A stretch of 64,000 bases of DNA from Serilophus lunatus (Eukaryota; Chordata; Aves; Passeriformes; Eurylaimidae). Below the pieces are notes generated by a model. The model did not search any database and had not been told where the DNA came from. It was given only the letters and a program-made list of their open reading frames with translations. The stretch is taken from NCBI GenBank assembly GCA_013399895.1, contig VXBA01003811.1:5083-69082 (forward strand). The letters run 5' to 3'. Each line of letters opens with the position of its first letter. The first letter of the stretch is position 1. The translations under genes and the position numbers were made by a program. This document shows, one piece after another, positions 22,063 through 33,189 of this stretch.

Positions 22063-24944
22063 AGTACAGAAACTTAGAAATGCCCTCAGAATCAAGCTCT
22101 ACTCTGGGCAATGCCCTTTTACTGCAAATTGATTGGCTATGGTCAAGGCATGAATTTCTATTGGGCCTAAAATTTTGGAAAGGGTAGCAGAGGAACAGGA
22201 TGTTCTTAAAATAGTTGACAACTCACTCATTTTGCCTCAAGATAATTGGTGACATGTGGAGATGAAATACAGCAGCAAGTCTTTGTCACTTTATGATGGC
22301 AGTAAATTGGAAGTAAAACATCATTACACAGCAGTTTTATAATTTCTCCATATTTCCATCAGAATAGGAAGAGGTAACAATGACTGGCAGAAGAGGAAAG
22401 GTTTATCTTCATTGAGTCAAGCAAGGTGCAGCCAACAAGATTTTATTTCTAGGTTTCAGAAAGCAATTCATGAAGATGTCCCAGACATGGCCATAAAACT
22501 CAGTAATCCCATTCCTTCTCTTTCTACATTACATGCTTTCAGAGTCCAGATTCTAGCCTTTAAAATTCATGTCATGTGTTTGACTCCTTGGCTGGCTGCT
22601 GGATAACCCCAGAGCCTCTCTCTCACTCATCCTTAATTGGATATGAGACAAATTGAAGTAAAAACACTTGTGTGCTGAGATAAAGATGAGGGATCTCTTA
22701 TCAATGAACACCATGGTTAGAACAACCCATTCAAGCTGATTTGAACTTGAGCCATGGTTCTCAGTGACATATCACCACTTCTGTTACGGTCTGCCCTGAC
22801 CTTCCTTGACTTTAGGGGTGAACACTCACATTAGTTCATGTTTATATCTCATACTTATGAGGAATTGATCCCTGAGCAACCAACACTCCCTGCCCTGGCC
22901 CTGCAGTTCTCTGACCTCAGGCAACACTTCCTGGTGCCTGACACTGCCTCGACACAGGGATTGGGTACAACCCTAAATTTATAGTTTTATTCGTAGAAAC
23001 CTGGGAGATTGTTTCCTACAAAGGGCTTCTGACTGCTCAGAAGTGTGTGGTGTTTTCTCCTCTCTTCATCAACTTCCAGGACTCCACACACAGAAGGTCC
23101 TTGAGTGATTTGGGACCCAAACACCAAAACTATTTAACAAGGCCCTTGGGTACCTGCTTGGAGTTTACTAATGACACATTTCTCACAGGCCCAACTCTAT
23201 TTTGCCTATGTTTAGTCTCCAGTATTTTTCAGAAGTATTTATAGGTTGTGCTGGGATGAGGTGACTTCAGGGAGAAGGAAGATGAAGGAAATGCAGAGGT
23301 CAGTTCCAAAAGCCTTGGAAGTGTTGCCTCATTGGATCTTTCAGTCTAAACAACAGACAGAAAACAGGACATTGATGCCATTACAGTAAACTCTGCCTCA
23401 CAGGAAAATAAAGATTGCTGAAGCAAACTTCTATGCAACAAGAAAAATAAGAGCGAGGATATGGGAATTGCGAGCAGGAGGAAGAAGAGTGCGACAATTC
23501 CCTGACCTGTCAGATGAACAATATGAAATATGGAGGGAATGATTTATAATGTTTTTAGGCAACACATGTTGTGGAGCTCAGAAAGCTGATGTATCAACAT
23601 TTAGTAACTGGGTACAGTAGTAACCATTTTTTCTCTCCTTTCCTTATGTTCTCTGTGTCGGCCATGGGGTATTAAAGCACATGTGTGTGGTGGTGTTTAT
23701 TTATGTAAAAGGCAGAGAGAAATCCTTCTCAATCTGTTGAAAAAATATGCAGGAAAATGTAAATGCTGAATTTTTGTCATTTGGGTCCTTTAAGGCAGCT
23801 TTATTTAATGTTGATGGTATTGTGGACATCTGGCCTGGGGCTGGTGTTGGTTCTCCATTTACACTCAAGGACAGAGGTACAATCTTTTATGGGATAAATC
23901 AACTCACTGTAATGACCTAAAAGAGGTAAACTGAGTCATGTCTTTAAGGTGTTTACTCCTCTTTATCAACTATACAGGGAGCCAGAGCTGCTACACTCAA
24001 ACTGTGGTGTCTGTCCTGAGGTCTCTGTCTAATACAACCTCAGGGGTGTCTGTAAACAGTTCACCCTCTCTGCACCTCTGGAAAACTACTAAACCCCTGG
24101 GAGAGGAAGAGAGGGGAAAATGGGATCATTTCTAAACTAATGTTGTGATTTGCAGACATATATTCTGAATTATGTGTTTGAGATCTACCAGAAAGTGGCA
24201 GAGAATAGAGCAGGACCTGAGGAAAGTGATCCGGTATTAGCAAAAAGCAAGAGGTATGTAAGAAAAACAGACTCTGGTTTCTTACTAATAACCTCCTGCT
24301 TGCTGAGTTAGAAACTCTTCTATAGAAATGAGCATGAAGGAATTTCCTGGTGGGATTGTAAATGGAAATGTGCATTCCTCTGCTGGTCCCATTTTAAATT
24401 CCACAAGACAGTGAGTGTATTTTTCTACTGGAGAACTTCAAAAATTCCTTTAAAAAATAAAGAGGTAGAGAAACTATGCAGGGTTTTGCAGCTTCTGCCT
24501 CGTTAGAAATCACAAATTTCTTTAGGAGAGTGTGTTCTGATAACAGCAGGACGAAGGGAGCACTCAAGCTTCCAAACAGCTGCTGCCTCTGCGGAGAGGA
24601 ATTCCAGTGAGGAACCTCCCAGATCCAGTTTCTGTGCATGTATGTCCAGTTTCAGAGTGGATGAACTAACTGTAGAGCCCTTCTCTCAATTTATAGGAGA
24701 GTCGTTAAGAATAGAACATGGAACAGCTCATGGTTGAGTCATATATTGTAGACATGATGCTGCAGCATGGCAAGATTCGTTTCCATCATGGCACTTAAAA
24801 TTCCCAGCAGCATAGTGTTTTTCCAGCATTTCTAGCCTTATTCTGTGAGAGTAGGATGTGGTGGAATCGCCATCCCTTAGGGGTTTCAGTGCCACATGTA
24901 GATGTGGCACTTGGGAACATGGTGTAGTGGCAGGCTTGGCAGTG
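22063..24944. other. Intergenic, AT-rich, no gene seen
   Basis: No supported gene or RNA. Short open frames on both strands show no domain or coding character. Confidence 0.5.
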
Positions 24945-25012
24945 CAGAGGGAACATTTGGACTCAATGAACTTGGAGGGCTTTTCCAACCTTAATGATTC
25001 CATGAGTCTGCA
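24945..25012 (+). mobile_element. CR1-type LINE 3' tip
   Basis: Sense 3' end of the second CR1-type group: GGACTCAATGAACTTGGAGG, CTTTTCCAACCTTAATGATTC. Confidence 0.65.
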
Positions 25013-25336
25013 ATTCTTCCCTGCTAGAATGGGAGCACACATTTGTCATGCCAACGACAAGGCAGGAAAACAGTGGTCAGACTGAGTTCAGGGGTGAGGG
25101 TCAGTGTGGAAGGGCCAGGGACCTGAATAGGGAGCGGGAAGGCAGAAGGTGGGGGGACAGTGTTCTTTGCAAACACCGCTCCCTGTGATTTCTGACACTG
25201 TGCTTTCTGTAGCAGGAAAAATGGCAGCAAATGCATCCTGCTCTCACCCTCCATGAACTCTAGAGCTGTAGAACATCCCTTTCTCTTCCTGGCCAGCCCA
25301 TGATTGCCATGTTCCATGGGAGCCTGAGCTGCAGTG

Positions 25337-26263
25337 ATGGCTCAGGGCAACTTCTCCCGGGTGACGGAATTCATCCTCCTGGGGCTCACTGACACGAGGC
25401 AGCTGCAAGTCCTCTTCTTCACTCTCTTCCTCCTGGCCTACGCCATGGTTCTGCTGGGGAACCTCCTCATCATTGTGACAGTCAGGACTGACCCCAAGCT
25501 CTCCTCACCCATGTACTTTCTCCTTTGCAACCTCTCCTTCATCGACATCTGCTGCACCTCCATCACCGCCCCCAGGATGCTGGTGGACCTGCTGTCCCAG
25601 AGGAAGGCCATTGTGTTTGAAGGCTGCATAGCCCAACTGTTTTTCCTGCACTTTGCTGGCTCCTCAGAGATGTTTCTGCTCACTGTGATGGCCTACGACC
25701 GCTACACGGCCATCTGCAAGCCCCTGCACTACACGGCCATCATGAGCCGCTGGGCCTGCTGGGTCCTGGTCTCCTCCTGCTGGGCAGGGGGGTTCCTCCA
25801 CTCCATCATTCAGACACTGCTCACAATCCAGCTCCCCTTTTGCGGCCCCAACATGATCGACAACTACTTCTGCGACGTTCCGCCCGTCATCCGCCTGGCC
25901 TGCACCGACATCTACGTCACTGAGTGGCTCATGGCCTCCAACAGTGGCCTCATATCCCTGGGCTGCTTCCTGGTGCTGGTCACCTCCTACATGCTCATCC
26001 TGGGCACCATCCGGGGCCGCCTCACCGAGGGGCACTGGAAGGCCCTCTCCACCTGTGCCTCTCATGTGATGGTCGTCACCCTCTTCTTCGTGCCCTGTAT
26101 CTTCACCTACCTGCGGCCCTTCTCTGCCTTCTCCTTTGACAAGTATGTCTGTGTCATCTACACCATCTTCTCACCGGTGATGAACCCCCTCATCTACACC
26201 ATGAGGAATAACGAAGTGAAGGAATCCATGCAGAGGTTGTGGAAGTGCTGCAGAGGCTCCTGA
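25337..26263 (+). CDS. Olfactory receptor, class II, family 4-like
   Basis: A 308-residue single-exon odorant receptor: NFS glycosylation site and EFILLGLTD before TM1, GN in TM1, PMYFLLCNLSFIDI in TM2, a TM3 ending MAYDRYTAICKPLHY, EC2 cysteines around NYFCDVPPVIRLAC, KALSTCASHVMVV in TM6 and PVMNPLIYTMRNNEVK in TM7. The start is the ATG at 25,337; the codon before it (GTG) is not used. Compared with the two ORs to the left it has a different TM3 approach (FAGSSEMFLLTVMAYDRY), so it is a more distant member, close in style to mammalian OR4D-type receptors. It has no lesion. Confidence 0.92.
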   Translation: MAQGNFSRVTEFILLGLTDTRQLQVLFFTLFLLAYAMVLLGNLLIIVTVRTDPKLSSPMYFLLCNLSFIDICCTSITAPRMLVDLLSQRKAIVFEGCIAQLFFLHFAGSSEMFLLTVMAYDRYTAICKPLHYTAIMSRWACWVLVSSCWAGGFLHSIIQTLLTIQLPFCGPNMIDNYFCDVPPVIRLACTDIYVTEWLMASNSGLISLGCFLVLVTSYMLILGTIRGRLTEGHWKALSTCASHVMVVTLFFVPCIFTYLRPFSAFSFDKYVCVIYTIFSPVMNPLIYTMRNNEVKESMQRLWKCCRGS

Positions 26264-26398
26264 GACCTGCAGCTGGGTTGGCTGCATACCCAGAGTTACA
26301 ACTGGAGTTGATTCCTACAGACTAATGGCTTAGTGACTAAAGCCTACAGACTTGCAATTATGTGTATATATATGTGTATATTTATATATAAACCTGTT

Positions 26399-26467
26399 AA
26401 TATTAAAAATCCATGTTAAAGAACCAAAACTTCCTACAATATTAAAAATCTGTGTTGAAAAACCTAT
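26399..26467. repeat. Short imperfect tandem repeat, 42-bp period
   Basis: AATATTAAAAATCCATGTTA at 26,399 recurs at 26,441 as AATATTAAAAATCTGTGTTG, each followed by a run like AAAGAACC. A (TA/TG)-rich simple stretch lies just upstream, at about 26,361-26,392. Confidence 0.6.
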
Positions 26468-26800
26468 AAATTCTGAACTGTTTCATTTGTGTGGCATCAC
26501 AATTTTCAAGTAAATGAATCCAGGACAAGGATTTTCTCCTTCTCTGACGTGCTTTTACTTTGCTGTGACAGCAGGTGGCAGAGGCACATGCACTAATAGT
26601 CCCCAAATTCACCCACCGACACTGACATTCACAGGTGAAGGTAAAGGTCGTGCAGATTTTGTTTGTAGGATTTTCTCTAGACATGTAAGGATGGGAATTC
26701 TTTTAACCTTTCACAATATAGACAAAATTCTCTCATAAAAATGAATTATTAGAATCATACAAGGAACAATATATTGAGGAAGGAAAGGGATTTTGAAGAA

Positions 26801-27075
26801 CATGGAGTGACAGGAGAAGGGGGAATGGCTTCACACTGACAGAAGGTTTACATTGGATATTAAGAGGAAATTCTTCCCTGTGAAGCACTGGCACAGGTTG
26901 TCCAGAGAAGCTGTGGCTGCCTCATCCTTTGAAGTGTTGAAAGCCAGGTTGGATGGGGCTCTGGGCAACCTGGGATAGTGGAAGGTGTCCCTGCCCTTGG
27001 CAGAGGGTGGAATGAGATGAGCTTTAAGGTCCCTACCAAGCCAAACCATTCTGGGGTTCTACTATTCTATGAAGA
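26801..27075 (+). mobile_element. CR1 LINE 3' end
   Basis: A longer sense CR1 terminus running from the GGGGGAATGGCTTCACACTG block, through GGAAATTCTTCCCTGTGA and GGATAGTGGAAGGTGTCCC, to GCTTTAAGGTCCC and a final CTATTCTATG. Confidence 0.95.
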
Positions 27076-27359
27076 AGTGACTCAATCCAGCATTTTGGAT
27101 AGGTAACAAGAATTTTGGGGGAAGAAGACTATGGAAAAGGCAGTAGGATTTTGCTCTGTGATGTGTTTCCAATAATCAATATTTTTACCTCACAGTAATT
27201 AAGTTTCTGTACTTCTTCAGCCAGTTTTATCCTATATGAAGGCAGCAATTACATCACCAAATCCATCAGGGATGTAAGTTCAGTGGCTGCCATTGGGAGA
27301 ACACTGACTGGAATGGTTTAGGATTGGATTCATCCCACCTAAATTAAAATCATATGATT

Positions 27360-27570
27360 GTTTATGTTAGAAAAACCCCCTATGATCATCAAGCACATAT
27401 ATTTCCCCAGCACTGACAAGGCCACCACTGACACATGTCCCCAGGTGTTACATCTACATGGTTTTTAAATCCCTTCGGGGTGGGAGACTCCATCACTGCC
27501 CTGGGCAGCCTGTGCCAGGGCTGGACAGCCTTTTCCATGAAGAAATGTCCCAATATCCAACATAAATTGC
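27360..27570 (-). mobile_element. CR1-type LINE fragment, other subfamily
   Basis: Antisense motifs: ATGATCATCAAGCACATA, CCACTGACACATGTCCCCAG, TCCATCACTGCCCTGGGCAG, GAAGAAATGTCCCAATATCC. Confidence 0.75.
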
Positions 27571-28487
27571 TGCAAAGGAAGTGGGAGGCTTAAATTCCTA
27601 TCTTAAATTAGCCCTCACTCCTGCACCAGGAGAAAGAGGAGGAAGATCAGAAACATCAGTGAGTCATTGATCCTCCTGGTTAAAAGATTTCCAAACATTT
27701 CCCATCTTTATGAAAATAAGATTTCATTTAAATAGTGAATTCCTACTTAGAATCATCATCAGATCATCAAAGAATGGTTAGAGGTGGAAAGGAACTTTTT
27801 TTTTTTTTTAGTATTAGAGGAAATGCTGAAATATTAAAATGTCCTCCAGATCAATTAAGGTAAATTTCAAGTTAGAGAAACAGAAAAGTATCAGTGTAAT
27901 AATTTAAAAAAATTTAAATAAAGCTTTTACTAGACATTTCAGAATGTGTATTATAGAAATCACATGCAATCATATAATACTTAATAAATTTCTATTTTAA
28001 ATTGCATAAAACAAGGGAGGAAATTACACTCAGAGACTGGTCAACCAGTTTTAGAGCAAATATTATGTGTTCCAGTAACATTTCCCGGCTTTGCTGAGTC
28101 ACCACCACCTCCAAGAAAATCCTTCAGCTAAATAATGCTCTATTACAGTACATTTCCAGAATTTTTTGTCTCGTAGAGCATTAATTCCTCCACTGAAGGC
28201 ACCGTGGAAAAACATTTGTGGAAAAAACTACTTTTGCATCAGTGAATTCTATAAACCAAATCATTCCAAGGGGACAAGCAGTGTGGGAAGCAGCTGAGAA
28301 AGTCTCCAGTAGTTGGAAATCCATGCAAGGCCCATCAGAGCTGTGGTCCAGTTATTCAACTGATGTCAATTTTTTTAGCAGGTATAAACCAGGGGCATCA
28401 ACAAGTGAATTAATTTGAAATAACTGTTCTGATTTTAATAAAGAAGCCAAATGCAAATTCCATGGTTTTGGGTGCTGGTGTCTCAAT

Positions 28488-28590
28488 ACAAGGATGGATC
28501 CTGATCCAGTGGAAAATACTCCTGCCCATGACAGGGGGATGGGATGAGATGAGCTTTAACGTCCCTTCCAAAGTAAACCATTCTATGAAG
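28488..28590 (+). mobile_element. CR1 LINE 3' end fragment
   Basis: Diverged sense CR1: ATCCAGTGGAAAATACTCCT, GAGATGAGCTTTAACGTCCC, TTCCAAAGTAAACCATTCTA. Confidence 0.8.
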
Positions 28591-29671
28591 ACAAACAACT
28601 CGATATAATTGATTTTTATCTCCAGGAAACATCTTGGGATGACTTTAATAAGGCCTCAGTAGGTGCTGTTAAAAAGTTGGGGCCTGACAAATTGCAAAGG
28701 TGCAACTTTGGCAGCTGAGTTTGTAAGCGTGTGGAAATTGGCTCCACTGCGCATCATTAAAACCTCGAGTTCTTTCTCTCCTGGAAATTAGCAGCTCTCT
28801 GAGCTCACTCACAGGTTTGGTTATTGCCCTCATCTAGAGGACAGGGAAAAATGGCCTCAAAGGGAAAAAAAATCCCTTGAGAACTGTCAGGATCTCTACA
28901 ATGCTAATCTATTCTATTTAAAATCTATGGGACTGCAACACAGATGGACATCAGAGAAAAGGGACTGTAATCAGTTTGGGCTCATCATAAGCATTCCTAG
29001 ATGGAAAACCCAAGGCTTGACAAAGCTGGGTAGTCCTGAAAATGGTGAAAATCCAATCAGTTTGGTTGTGTTGCACTGGGGACAGTCCTGGTGTGGCAGG
29101 AGGGGAGTACAGCCAGGTTCTAATCCAGCATATCATCAGCTAGTGCACACCTGAATTCTGAAAATAGAGACTTTTGTTGTTGCTGTTGTTGTCCTGGGGT
29201 TTGGGGTGTGTGTGTTTTAATTACTGTTTTTATAATAAAATGTAATGTAAAAACTGTACCTTTAAACTGTGCAGCCTCGGGCAGGGCTCAGTAGCACTGG
29301 TACACCACAGAGTCTTGCACCACACAGATTTTGTGGGAGGTATTGCCCTCTCATGGTTGTGCAAAGAAAAGTTGGGTGACAGCCAGTGGAAGTGGCATGA
29401 AGGCAGTTTAGGAATGTGGGAAGGCACAAGCCTCATTCTCTTCACAGCTATGGATGAGATTGATCCCTTTTGTTGTATCCCTTTCTGGAACCTGGGTTTC
29501 ATACAAAATGATTATCTGCATTCTTTATTGCAAAACTCCTTAGTTTTCCATAGGAGGTGTGATGTCTGATGGTCCTCGGGACAACTGCAGCACACAGGGA
29601 AAGACCTGGACCACATGGATTTATTCCACACACCCATGGCAGGTGTGTAGATTCTTGGAGAATTTCAATTT
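28591..29671. other. Intergenic, nothing recognised
   Basis: No gene or repeat that I can support. Confidence 0.45.
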
Positions 29672-29937
29672 ATAGAAGCCTGGAATAGTTTCAGGTTTGG
29701 AAGGGACTTTAAAGCTCATCTTATTTCACTCCCCTCCCATGGGCAGGGACTATCCCAGGTTGCTCCAAACCCTGTCCAACCTGGCCTTGGACACTTCCAG
29801 AGATGGGGCATCCACAGCTTCCCTGGGAAACCTGCGCCAGGGCCTCCCCACCCTCACAGGGAGGAATTTCTTCCCAATATCTAACTTAAATCTCTCATCT
29901 TTTAGTTTAAAACTATTCCCCTTTGTTCTATCAGCCC
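29672..29937 (-). mobile_element. CR1 LINE 3' fragment
   Basis: Antisense CR1: GGAAGGGACTTTAAAGCTCA, TATCCCAGGTTGCTCCAAAC, GATGGGGCATCCACAGCTTC, CACAGGGAGGAATTTCTTCC, TAGTTTAAAACTATTCCCC. This is one of the longer copies. Confidence 0.95.
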
Positions 29938-30947
29938 ATATAAGATGCAGAAGCTTTGATTTTAAGTCACACCCTGGAAATGCAGCAAACAAGCTTGAAA
30001 AATTATTGCCAGACAGTGCCATTCATGTGAATGGTGCAGAAATTACAGGCAATTCTGAAAAAAAAAAACAACTACCCATATATGCAATTAAGGCAACACC
30101 CAAAAAACTTCAGAGACACTCGTCCCCTGACACACCTTCATGTTTATAAACCTCATTAAAGGAGAGAGGTGCTCACTTTTGCAGCCCAGCCAGCCCTTCT
30201 GCCAGTGCTCACAAGTGTCTGTGGGAATATTCCCACACTGCTGAGTCTGGATTCATCCCTTCCTTCAGACAGAAATAATTTCTCTGTCATATGTAGATAT
30301 TCTAGTCGGGTGGAGAAGGAGGACAAAGGATTTCCTGGGGATATAGAGGACTATCTATTACCTGTGGTTAATTCTGTGTAGCAGTGAATATTTCTGTGTT
30401 GTTTCTTTGGTATTTCACTAAACTTGCCTTTTATTTCTGCTGACTAAAGTATTCCTGACGTAGTTTAAGCTCTGAATTTGCTCCCTCTTAAGCCTCTCTG
30501 AGAACATGAGGCCACAGACAAGCTTGGCTTGGATGAGATATCACAATCACCTATTTAATTTATTCTCTGTATCTTTTACAAATAAGAATGTGCTCCAATA
30601 TTCACACCAGCCCATAATCATGCTCTAGTCTCCAAAAACAGAGGCACTTGGACTGAACTTTGATTTTTCTCTAGAGAACTATAGGGCTGGTACGTAAATC
30701 ATTACCATAAAAACTGAGTTACGCTCCATGCAGCAATGCAGGATAAATGGGGAGATGCTTTAGTGCCAAGTTTAGTCTTCTTTGAATTGAGAAAATGGGA
30801 GCAGGAAAGGCCCAATTAGATCCTAAAAGTACTAATACTGTTATGGAAGTCTATAGGGCAAAATGTATAGAAAGGTGGGAGGTTTTTAATTGCATACAAG
30901 ATTATGTGTCTTTTTATATCCCAGTGGATAAAGCTGAAGAAACCAAA

Positions 30948-31045
30948 ATCATAGAACCAAAGAACGGTTTGGTAGAAAGGGACTGTAAAGATTGTCTCAC
31001 TCCAATACCCTGCCATGAGCAGGGACATCTCTCTGTTGATTACCA
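30948..31045 (-). mobile_element. CR1 LINE 3' tip
   Basis: Antisense CR1: CATAGAACCAAAGAACGGTT, AAGGGACTGTAAAGATTGTC, CTGCCATGAGCAGGGACATC. Confidence 0.8.
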
Positions 31046-31533
31046 GAGATTTAATTCCTCTGTGACAACATTATTCCCTTAAAAAAGAAATGTTATCTTC
31101 AGCTAGTAATCAAGACAGCTTTGGTGACATCATTATCACCAAATAATTTATGCTGAAAGGGTTTCTAAGGATCCGTACCCCACTCTCCTTGCTCAGCGAA
31201 CCTTCAAAGACCAGTCATCTTGCCTGGGGTTGTTTCCAGCCAAGCTGAACACCACAGAGGAGGTAACTTCAACTTCCAGCTCTTCAGGCTGAGATGGCAA
31301 CTTGCAAGAATTAAACATTCTGGATTAAGCCCTGTGAAGCTTAATGCTTACATTTTGCCTCTTGCATTAGGTATATGTGGGTAAAATTTAGATTTTGGGT
31401 GTGGCAATGCAAGCTTGGAAATGTTTTTGGGTTGCAGAAGAGTGCAAAACCTCAGGCTTTTTAGAAGGGAGACAAAATTTGGCTAAGTTACACGTCTTCT
31501 CTCTTCCAGGGAAACTTCTGCCTCATTTTCACA

Positions 31534-32490
31534 ATGAAAGATAAGATGCAGAGGGTCAACCTCTCAACAGTGTCCGAATTTGTTCTCGTAGGCCTTTCTG
31601 ATGCTCCAGAGGTTCGTTTTCTCCTCTTTGCACTGTTTTTGTTCATTTATGTGGCCACCATGGCAGGCAACATCACAATCCTCATTGCTGTCAGCACAGA
31701 CACTCACCTGCACAACCCCATGTACTTCTTCCTCAGCAACTTGTCCTTGCTGGATATCTTATGCCCCACTATCACCATGCCCAAGATGCTGGAGGCCTTG
31801 TTGCTCGAGAACAAGGTGATTTCCTTCACTGGCTGCTTGTTCCAGTTGTTTTTCCTCATTGATGTGGTAGGCACAGAGATCTTCCTCTTGGCTGTGATGG
31901 CCTACGACCGCTATGTTGCCATATGCCACCCCCTGAAGTACCTGAACACCATGAGCATGAAGCTGTGTGCTCACTTGGCCATTGGCACATGGGTGGTAGG
32001 GTTTTTCAATTCTCTCTTGCACACCTCTTTGATTTTCACAGTCTTTTTTTGTGATTCTAACCAAGTGGACCAATATTACTGTGACATCCCTCCCATGCTG
32101 GACCTCTCCTGCTCATCCACTGACAGCAGGGAATTGGTAATTCTGGTGGTCGCTGGGGTGCTGGGGAGTGCTGCCTTTGTGATCACTCTGGTCTCTTATT
32201 TGTACATCCTCCTGGCCATCCTGTCCATGAAGTCCTCTGAGAGCAGGCACAAAGCCTTCTCCACCTGTGGTTCTCACCTGACTGTGGTTTGCCTCTTCTA
32301 TGGGACCACCATCTACACCTACGTGCGCCCTTCCTCCACCTACTCACCTCAGCAGGATAGGATCGTTTCCATGCTCTATGGAATCCTCACCCCACTGCTG
32401 AACCCTATCATCTACAGCCTGAGGAACAAAGAAGTGAGATGTGCCCTAGGAAGAGTGATCAGCCAGGTGACAGCAGCATTTACAAGATGA
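31534..32490 (+). CDS. Olfactory receptor, class II, not family 4 (OR5V/OR12D-like style)
   Basis: A 318-residue single-exon odorant receptor. It has NLS glycosylation and VSEFVLVGLSD before TM1, GN in TM1, PMYFFLSNLSLLDILCPT in TM2, VMAYDRYVAICHPLKY at the TM3 end, EC2 cysteines in QYYCDIPPMLDLSC, KAFSTCGSHLTVVCLFYGTTIYTYVRP in TM6-EC3 and PLLNPIIYSLRNKEV in TM7. The FYGTTIYTYVRPSSTY and KYLNTMSMKLC signatures separate it from the three upstream family 4-like genes. A second ATG at 31,546 is an alternative start. A splice acceptor (CTCTTCCAG, 31,501-31,509) lies just upstream. No lesion is seen. The family name is a guess from loop motifs. Confidence 0.92.
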   Translation: MKDKMQRVNLSTVSEFVLVGLSDAPEVRFLLFALFLFIYVATMAGNITILIAVSTDTHLHNPMYFFLSNLSLLDILCPTITMPKMLEALLLENKVISFTGCLFQLFFLIDVVGTEIFLLAVMAYDRYVAICHPLKYLNTMSMKLCAHLAIGTWVVGFFNSLLHTSLIFTVFFCDSNQVDQYYCDIPPMLDLSCSSTDSRELVILVVAGVLGSAAFVITLVSYLYILLAILSMKSSESRHKAFSTCGSHLTVVCLFYGTTIYTYVRPSSTYSPQQDRIVSMLYGILTPLLNPIIYSLRNKEVRCALGRVISQVTAAFTR

Positions 32491-33039
32491 CCCTCTGGAG
32501 CTCCAGCAGTTGGATAGGAGCTGCAGTTTGTGACTGACCTTCTCTAACTTTTAGCTGCCTAAAAGTTAGATGCTGCAATCAGACTTCATTTGTCTGGGCT
32601 AAAAACTCCTCCTCTGGGCTCAGGATTCTTTCTCTGGGCTGCCTGCACAGTTAGGAAGAAGAGCTGTGCAATTACAGAAGGCCAACTGGATGGCACAACT
32701 CTAGGTCATTCTCACAGGAGAAGACTTCAGCTGGGAATGTTTTTTCTCCACTGAGCTCAGAGGAAGTTCAGCTAAAAGCACACAGGCATTGGATGCACAT
32801 TTTCAAGTCTGTCTGCTGGGAATTAGTACTGTGGGCACACTTAGATAGGCATTCCTCTTTGCTAAAGCATCTCATAGAACTGGTGGCTCTTCTTGACCAT
32901 AGGGACTTTATGCAAGATTGGAAGGGAGGAAGGCTTCTTTACCCTTGGTGGAGGTCATCATTTAAGGTTGGAAACGGATAAGCAGAGACAAGGGAGTGCT
33001 GTGCAGTCTCCCCTGAGTGCTGTGGCTATAAATCTGTGT

Positions 33040-33100
33040 GTATCATAGTCACTGAGGCTGGAAAAGACCTCCAAGATCATCAAGTCCAACATTCAAGTGG
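33040..33100 (-). mobile_element. CR1-type LINE 3' tip, other subfamily
   Basis: Antisense: CACTGAGGCTGGAAAAGACC, TCCAAGATCATCAAGTCCAA. Confidence 0.65.
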
Positions 33101-33183
33101 CATCTCAGCTATGAAACTCTGTGACAGGGTGATAAACTTGAGATGGATCTCAGGCTGTGGCTTGTGCCTTGTGCTTGGTGCTA

Positions 33184-33189
33184 AATAAA
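33184..33189 (+). promoter_or_regulatory. Poly(A) signal candidate for the fourth OR gene
   Basis: AATAAA, about 690 bases after the stop at 32,490. It is the first perfect hexamer I noticed downstream. Confidence 0.3.
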
